This document shows, piece after piece, positions 57,421 to 64,000 of a DNA stretch of 64,000 nucleotides. The translations under genes were made by a program, and so were the position numbers. The stretch lies in contig NW_024464918.1 of the NCBI RefSeq assembly GCF_017591425.1, forward strand, positions 21,108,001-21,172,000. The letters run 5' to 3'. Source of the stretch: Ochotona curzoniae (taxonomy: Eukaryota > Chordata > Mammalia > Lagomorpha > Ochotonidae). The notes below the pieces were generated by a model that did no database searches, had not been told where the DNA came from, and was given only the letters and a program-made list of their open reading frames with translations. Positions within the stretch are counted from its first letter, which is position 1. The number at the start of each line of letters is the position of its first letter.

Positions 57421-58829
57421 CCTCTGGGTACACACACACAGTGGGGGCTCCAGTGCCAAGTCAAGGGGTTTGCTAGGACAGATGCTGGGAAAGTGTCCAG
57501 TGTCCAGTCTTCCCTTGCAGTCCTGAAGAGGTCTTGAATCCATGCACTAAGGGACTCTGAGCAGCTGAGACTTAAACACATCAAGGCTAGAAAGCCCAGG
57601 AACTGTCAGAATTGCATATTTGATCCAAAACACTTGGCAGCTACTGACCTTTTACCTAGTCCTCTGACAACGAATATAAAATCATGAAAGAGATAACAGC
57701 TCCTGGCGATGCTAAAACCCTACCTAAAACTGAAAAGCAACATCCATTTGTGCAAACCCTCTCAGCGAGTTCTTATTTCTCCTTGGTAACCAATAGACTG
57801 GGTTGAAAGTGAGCAACGCATCAATGGGGTTAAGCCTAGGCCATGAGAGGTGGCCCAGCCACGGTGCACACAGGTGGCTGCAGCAGGAATCGGGCAGGAG
57901 TCCCCATTCATTTGCTAGACATTTTCAACTCTCCCGTGATAATGAAACAGGAAGTGCAGAGAGGAAGGTGCTGCTTAATTCCTATAAGTTAACCAAAAAT
58001 GTCAAAAGGGAAGTATCTTTATTTGTTTTGTTTTCAGCCTCCAAGTTGTACACCCTTGAGATTGTGAATGCTGACACACTTAGCTAGACTGTGGAAGAAG
58101 TGGGATTAACTGACAGGGAGAGCTGGGATTTGTGTCCAGGAGTGAACATTGCTGTGCAGGGAACTCACCTCATCCCAGGACGACTGAACAAGAAAATAGT
58201 AATAACACAAAGCAAGACATAGATGGAAAGATCCATCATGACAAGGAAGAGAGAGGTGCTGTGTGCAGTCAGACCTTCCTAACAGCAGAGGAAGAACAGC
58301 ACAGAACATGCAAGCTGCCAGAGCCAGCTGACTGAAGGTGTCCTCAGAAGCCAGGGGAATTCAGAGAGGATCCAGGGGCACTTGCTCACCCTCACACACA
58401 CATGAACAAACGCTCCAAGGACCCCGCGAGCACCAAACCTACCAACCAACGAAGAAAAAGCAGACTGATCCACAAGTATTAAAGAAAAAAAAAAATCTTT
58501 TGGAATAGAAAGTTCCCTTTAAAAAAAAATCCTAGTTGCTTTCAGTGACCTGAGGGAGGTGCAGCTTGTATAAATGAGATGAATTTGGAATCTGCAGTTC
58601 CATGAGCGCTGACAAATTCTCACACCTGCACCCTGCCGCCTCAATCGTGATTTGACTCAGTTCCACTGCTCCAAAGAGCCCCCTCGCTTGTCTTCGTTGC
58701 TTCTACTCCTCCCATCCAGGCGTGGCATGCTTTTCCTGGCTACAGGTTCATTTTATCTGCTCTAGAGTTTGATCACAAGGGAAGGATAAGCATGAAAAAC
58801 TGTGATGTCATCCACTCACACCACACTTT
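57421..58829. other. Unassigned sequence
   Basis: No repeat family or gene recognised over 1.4 kb. Confidence 0.5.
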
Positions 58830-59425
58830 TTATGTTCATTCGTGTTTTTCATGTATCAGTAATTTGTTCCTTTTTATTGCTGAGTAGGAGCTCATGGTAT
58901 AAATACATTACAATTTGCTCATCCATTCATATGGTAATGGATATTTGGCTTGTTTCCAATTTGCAGTAATTATGCGTAACAGCGCTATGAACATCTATTT
59001 ATAAGGTTTGTACTAACATATGTTTCCATTTCTTCTGGGTCAATATCAAGTCGTATGATTAAATTTATAAGAAACGGCCATCCTGTTTGTCAGGGAGTTT
59101 GCATCACACTCCCCACAAGACACTAAATCGCTGCTTACCGCATAACCCAGTCTACTCTGTGTAGTTCACATCTCCCCAGTGAAGCCTTGCTAACGGACAT
59201 GTAGTGGTAACTCACGGCTAGAATCAGAATTTTCCTATGGACTGCTGACCTGGAGCGTCATTCCGTGTACTTTTTGGTCATTATATATGTCTTTCAAGCT
59301 ATACATTCATTTTACTCTGCTCTTTCTTCTGGTCACATAGTAAATCATTTTTTACCTATTCTTGACACAAGTCCTTTGGTAGATGTAAAATCCACTCTGC
59401 CACTTGCCTTGGGATGAAAGAACTC
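58830..59425 (-). mobile_element. LINE-1 3' end fragment, head-to-head with the next L1
   Basis: On the plus strand 'ttgttcctttttattgctga' near 58864, 'tggatatttggcttgtttcc' near 58938, 'agcgctatgaacatctattt' near 58981 and 'tttataagaaacggccatcc' near 59065. 'gacacaagtcctttggtaga' near 59364 follows: the reverse complement of ORF2 end in order. Decayed. Confidence 0.85.
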
Positions 59426-59429
59426 TTAC

Positions 59430-60450
59430 AACCTTATCAAAAAATCACAACTAAATTAACAAATTGGCATGAGTTGGACAGACTTCTACAAAGGAGACAA
59501 AGAAGTCCTTGAAGCATGAAGAAAATCGTCACTATCGCTAATTATCAGACAAATGCACGTTAAAGCCACAAACAAGGAGCCGGCACTGTGGCACAAGTTA
59601 AGCTACCAGATCGAATGCCAGCACTCAATGATGATACCCGCTCAGATGCCAGCGCCCAATGACAACCCAGGCTGCTGCACTTGTAGCCTAGTCCCAGTGC
59701 TGGGCCACCTGCAAAGGCAGCACAAAATGGCTCAAGTGCCACTCACATTGGAGACCTGGTTGGAGTGCAGGCTCCTGGTTCTGACCCACAGCTGTTCCAG
59801 GCTCCAAGGCAAGCTCTCTTTTTCTGGCTGTCTCTGCCTCTCCAACTCTCTAATAAATGAAATAAAATCCCCAAACAAGACACACACAAGACACTATTTT
59901 ATTGATGTGACTAAAACAGAAAGGACTGACATCATGAGATGCTCTTGGTCAGCCGTGTCCAAACACGCACAGTGGCTAGCACCCACATATGCTGCTGCGG
60001 CTGCTGGGGATTTGCTAATGACCTTGACTTTAAAATATTCTTTTGCAGTTTCTTACGCAGCTAGCAAACATTTTTATGTGACTCATAACTCTATTTCTAG
60101 GTATTTGCCCAAGAGGAATAAACACACACGTCCACACAAAAAAAAATAGATAGCTTCTATAAGAATATTTATAACAAGCTTTTTCATAATAGCAAAAAGC
60201 TGAAACTAATCCAGTAGTGCATCAATAGGAAAATGGAGAAACACTTTGCAATATTTTTAAATAAAGGAATATTACTCAGCAATAAAAAGAAACAAATTAT
60301 GTACAGCACAATGTGCATGCTTCTGACCAACATTAGGCTAAGCAAAAACAGCCATAAACCAAAGCAGAGTCAGCATGTGACTGCACTCCCTCCAGGTTCA
60401 TGGAAAGGCAAACCTAATTTACAGAGCCATCATTACGAGAAGCGGTTGCT
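59430..60450 (+). mobile_element. LINE-1 ORF2 end fragment interrupted by a SINE
   Basis: It begins 'actcttacaaccttatcaaa', continues 'tatcagacaaatgcacgtta', is split by the SINE at 59577-59875, and resumes to 'gcaatatttttaaataaagg' and 'aatattactcagcaataaaa' near 60268. The same consensus interval is covered in inverse orientation by 58830-59425. Confidence 0.8.
59577..59875 (+). mobile_element. Lagomorph C-type SINE nested in L1, with local duplication
   Basis: The head 'gagccggcactgtggcacaa' is near 59577. 'atgccagc-ctcaatga' and 'atgccagcgcccaatgac' (near 59617 and 59647) are a short internal duplication of the B-box region. The tail 'ctctaataaatgaaataaaa' is at 59847. Confidence 0.85.
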
Positions 60451-60704
60451 CAGCCAAGGCGGGGTCGATGGGAAGGCAGAATCTAGACTTGGTGGGATGA
60501 CTTGAATGCCCCATGGAGAGCTGGGGAGCTGCTGCCACAGGAACACCCCCACCTCAAAAATGCATTCAAAATAGCCTCCAAAAAACAGCACAAAGCAAGC
60601 AAGAGCAGATAGGAAAGCAGACCAGTTGCTGAGAAAGCCAGCAGAGCTGCACGCACATTTAACCTGCACGACCTAGCAGGTTAGCACAAAAGTGGGCAAT
60701 TTTC
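60451..60704. other. Spacer
   Basis: Nothing recognised. Confidence 0.5.
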
Positions 60705-60990
60705 TGGGAAGGACATCTGAGCCAGGGTTAGGTTGCCTGTGTCACAGATTTGACTGCTAGTTCCGGCTCCCCGTTCCAGCTCTCTAATGGAAGCTCTGGG
60801 ATGAAGCCACTCTGCTGACCTATAGGCTTAGGTCCCCGTCACTTCTGTGGAACCCTGGACTGAGTTCATGGCTCCTGACTCCACCCTAGCCCGTCCCTCG
60901 TCACAAAGCAATGTGGGGAGGGAACCAGTAGATAGAAGATCTGTCTACTTGTCTCAGTCTCTGAAATTAAAATTAGGACAGTTTTAAAAT
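60705..60990 (+). mobile_element. CSINE2-like SINE, diverged
   Basis: 'gagccagggttaggttgcct' is the degenerate head. 'ggctccccgttccagctctc', 'gactgagttcatggctcctg' and 'gaaccagtagatagaagatc' follow in order. Confidence 0.7.
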
Positions 60991-61204
60991 CTGAATAATA
61001 TGAATTAAATTTAAGTAAAATTTTTAGCTATGCAAAAGGAAACTTTTTAAATGTTTACTTAATATGAGTTGGCTTTATTTTCAACAATAAATCTAAACCA
61101 AAGTTGATATCCACAAGACATCAAAGGCACATTTTTGAGAGAAAAGATAGACAAGCTGGACTTTGTCAAAAGTAACAATATTTGTGTTACTTGTAAAAGA
61201 CCAT

Positions 61205-61525
61205 GATTCTGTAAAAGACCATGTGAAGGGCTCAGCATCCTATATGGGCAGCAGTTTGAGTCCTGGCTGATCCATTTCCAATACAGCTCCCTTCTGAATC
61301 AGCTGGAAAAGCATCAGACAATGGCCCAAGCACTTTCCAGGGCTATTATCAACCACACAAGAGACCAAGAAGTTGTTCCTGATTCCTGGCTTCTGCCTGG
61401 CTCAGCGCTATTTGTTGCAGCCATCTGGGAGAGAACCAACAGAATGAAGATTCTACCTGTGGGGGTAGGGTGTGTGTGTGTGTGCGCCTGTCTGTAAGTA
61501 CTACTTTCCAAAAAAAATCTAGATA
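61205..61525 (+). mobile_element. Lagomorph C-type SINE nested in L1
   Basis: The head is replaced or degraded. 'tcctatatgggcagcagttt' and 'gagtcctggctgatcc' mark the B-box region near 61239-61274. A GT run has arisen at 61470-61485. A 13-bp repeat GTAAAAGACCATG occurs twice directly upstream (about 61193 and 61211). Confidence 0.75.
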
Positions 61526-61570
61526 AGGAACACACAAGCCTGGGGGATATATAAGTGGGTACCTCAGGCA

Positions 61571-61590
61571 TAATTAATTAATTAATTAAT
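61571..61590. repeat. AATT tetranucleotide repeat
   Basis: Five units of TAAT between the nested SINE and the resumption of L1. Confidence 0.9.
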
Positions 61591-62215
61591 AAGCAAGCTA
61601 CAGACCAGGAGAAAATATCTGTAAAACACCCAAGAGCCTACTTCTCCCCTGAGTAAGACAATTTGTGTAGCATATAGTAAATATACTAAATTTGACAGTG
61701 AGTGATATAAATCCAAGGGGAAAAAAGGTGAAAGCTACGGATGGACACATCACCAAGCAGTGCGTACAAACAAAAAAAGGCACAGAAAACAGACCCAGCA
61801 GCATCGGCCTTCAGGATAGCAAGCTGAAGTATAATGAGCCACCAAGCATCAGACTGGTTAAAATCAAGAATACTGATAACTCTAACTGCTGCTAATGATG
61901 TGAGTCAAACAGACCTCCAGGTACACTGCTGGTAAGAATATAAAGTAGCCCAGTTACTTAAAAAAATCACTTTGAGTTTCCTTATAAAATGAAATATACA
62001 TTTACTAAATGATCCAGAAACTCTGCCCTCAGCACTTTCCTAGGGAAATGAACATCTATGTTTGCGAAAACATAATCGTGAAGTTTTAACAGTAACTTTA
62101 GTTGTAATAACCAAAAATTTTTTTAAAAAAAATCAAACGTCATTCTAAGAAAAATGGATAAATAGACCTCAATATTTAAAAAAAAAAAAAGTGGAATATG
62201 GCTCAGCAAGGAAAA

Positions 62216-62667
62216 CAAACTATTCACCCACTTAACAGTTCCATGGTCCCGGGCACGTGACACATGGGAAAGCACCGGGCTCTGGAGTTCGTGGATGCAA
62301 CTTGCTTACAATGCCAGAATCCCAGCAGCAGAGAACAGACAGCTGAGGGCCAGGGCTCAGCTGCGGTGAGCTGCAAGGGAATGTGCGGATCTCTTAGGGT
62401 GTAGAACCGTTGTGGTGAGGAGTCCATGAATCCACGACACACTTACACTTCACAGCATTATACAGGATCGCATGGAAAGTGTCGGAAGCAGTTGAGAAAC
62501 AAGATGTAAGGTGCTGATTCATTGACCCCAAGGGAAAGAGTGAGCAAAGGGCACGCAGGAACCTAATGACGATGATGCTCCTGCCCGACACAGAACCTGC
62601 ATGTCCTCGTTCTCCATACACTAGGCTGCAGGTGCTCTGGGACAGCTCTTCACTGGGTCCCTAAAGT
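62216..62667. other. Unassigned sequence
   Basis: No feature recognised. Confidence 0.5.
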
Positions 62668-62968
62668 AGAGCTGTGGTGACAGCCTGGTGGCTAAATCTT
62701 CACCTTGCACACCCAGGGCCTGCACAGGCATGGGCTTGTGTCCTGGCTGCTCCATTTCCTATTCAGCTCCCCACCTGCAGCCTGCGAGAGCAGTGAAGGA
62801 TAGTCCAAAGCCATGAGACCCTGCACCCATATGGGAGACCCTGAGGAAGCTCCAGACTCGTGGCTTCGGATCAGCTCAGCTCTGATCATTGTGGCCATTT
62901 GGGGAGTGAATCAACAGACAGAAGAACTTTCTTTCTGTCTCTTCTTTTCTCTGTATCTGCTTTTGGAG
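62668..62968 (+). mobile_element. Lagomorph (pika-type) C SINE
   Basis: 'agcctggtggctaaatcttc' is the head, then 'acctgcagcctgcgagagca', 'ccatttggggagtgaatcaa' and a CT-rich tail near 62930-62955. Confidence 0.88.
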
Positions 62969-63689
62969 TTTACGTGCAAGACTATCTACAAGTCCCCAAA
63001 TCCTCCCTCCCAGAGAGCTTGGAGTTCACAGCCTACACATGTCCGTTACGTCCCCCCTTCCTCTCCGTGGTGGGGAAGACATGCTCATTGCCCTCGCTCA
63101 GTGTGTATGCTTCAAATTTGATCTGTAGGAGTAAATTGACTGATTTTATCTTGTTGAGTAAATAACATCTGTTTAAAAGTTGAATTCTATGTTGCATTCT
63201 TGGCATGTTTTTTCATGTTTTTAAACTCTAATTTTGACTTCATTCACTGTTAATAGTAAATCACACAATTTTGACGCAGCTTTTTAAATTTGTAATAAAG
63301 AAATATACTCAGAAGTTAATTTACTATGACTGACTAATTGGCAAACTAAAAGCTATATGGTTTCCAAAATGTCTCTAGGTAGGATACCACTAATTTTAGT
63401 GTTTTCTCACTTAGAAAAAATGGTTGTAGAAATTTTATATAGAAAACGCCCAATGACTCAACCTCCTTAGCAACCTTAGATACCTGGAAAATAAACCAGG
63501 AATCCAATCAATCATGACTGGACTACAAAGTGAGGTGGTCTTGCTTGATACTATTAGAGAAAAACAGCTTATTTCACTGCCATTTTCTTGCCGATTACAT
63601 TGGAATAAGGGCTATCTTGTCATGCACATTTTACAAAAAAGCAATGTATGTGAATAGACAATGCTTGATCGTCTGCCAGAGGAGTGCTC
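62969..63689. other. AT-rich unassigned sequence
   Basis: Nothing recognised; 63170-63480 is AT-rich. Confidence 0.5.
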
Positions 63690-63910
63690 CAGTATTTATA
63701 CTAGGGACCAGAAAACTTGCTTCTGTGAAGAGCTGGGAGGTAAGCAATGTCAGCCTTGTGGGTCACAGGCAGTCCACAACGACTCAGCCACACCCTCGCA
63801 CTGCGAAGCGAGCCGAGGCACAAACCCACAGATGGACGTTAATTATGCTCCAATAAAACTTTATGGAAAGAACTGATTTGACCCACCGTGGTTTGTCCAC
63901 TTCTGCTGTA
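63690..63910 (+). mobile_element. hAT-Charlie-type DNA transposon relic, second copy
   Basis: Same family and orientation as 5925-6095. 'gtgggtcacaggcagtccac', 'aacgactcagccacaccctc', 'atggacgttaattatgctcc' and 'aataaaactttatggaaaga' follow the element's order. Confidence 0.65.
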
Positions 63911-64000
63911 AGCCATGATGGTGTCAGCAAGTGCTACCTGTGTCTGCCTATGTGTGTGTCTGTGGGCATGCGTGTGCATGTCAGTGTGTGGAGACTCACA
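63911..64000. other. TG-rich end of window
   Basis: Interrupted TGTG-rich sequence from about 63940 to the window edge; it may be the start of a microsatellite. Confidence 0.6.

Larger units (their letters stand above)
61095..62215 (+). mobile_element. LINE-1 ORF2 end fragment interrupted by a SINE
   Basis: 'gctggactttgtcaaaagta' at 61156, then the nested SINE (61205-61525). L1 resumes at 'aagctacagaccaggagaaa' near 61595 and continues through 'tacactgctggtaagaatat' near 61922 to 'aaatggataaatagacctca' near 62152 and 'gtggaatatggctcagcaag' near 62192. No intact frame. Confidence 0.8.

Noticed and set aside
1..64000. Search for CRISPR arrays, operons, integrases or phage-like modules
   Set aside because: The sequence is mammalian repeat-rich DNA. 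No spaced direct repeats with unique spacers and no prokaryotic gene organisation occur.

Overview
The window is mammalian nuclear DNA, almost certainly lagomorph and most likely pika (Ochotona). The main evidence is a tRNA-derived SINE of the lagomorph C-repeat type, which I find about 39 times. Its youngest copies (11159-11490, 13901-14223, 30302-30620, 44653-44984) share the head, the 'gtgaatcatcgga' segment and the AATAAA-rich tail that I recall as pika rather than rabbit diagnostics. Genus is recalled, not tested. No bacterial, viral or organellar signature is present.

I find no protein-coding exon, tRNA, rRNA or recognisable non-coding RNA gene that I can defend. The open frames are short. 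Most are repeat-derived (SINE, L1, ATGG repeat) or chance frames in unique DNA. The window reads as intergenic or deep-intronic DNA.

Layout. 1-9 kb: SINEs, two decayed L1 ORF2 fragments and an hAT-type DNA transposon relic near 6 kb. 9-20 kb: mostly unique DNA with a CA repeat, three minus-strand SINEs (two young, one older), a 207-bp ATGG-type repeat at 15.1 kb and a G-quadruplex motif at 18.46 kb. 20-32 kb: an ancient L2 piece, an L1 3' end on each strand and dense SINEs, including one with a perfect 17-bp target-site duplication. 32-40.5 kb: the part least like background. It holds a 55-bp alternating purine-pyrimidine tract, a TAATTA-rich stretch (32582-33140), a CpG-rich patch (33141-33480), then two further repeat-poor, homeodomain-site-rich stretches (39395-39995, 40141-40530) with perfect inverted repeats. 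40.5-56 kb: SINE clusters, L1 fragments, a 40-bp tandem repeat and another AT-rich regulatory candidate (55160-55660). 56-64 kb: four L1 fragments, two of them head-to-head and two interrupted by SINEs, then a second copy of the DNA transposon relic.

Nothing here amounts to a new gene system. The strongest leads are the candidate regulatory stretches at 32.5-33.5, 39.4-40.5 and 55.2-55.7 kb, and a SINE orientation bias (about 30 plus, 9 minus). All boundaries were set by eye and may be off by 10-30 bp; family names come from remembered consensus sequences.
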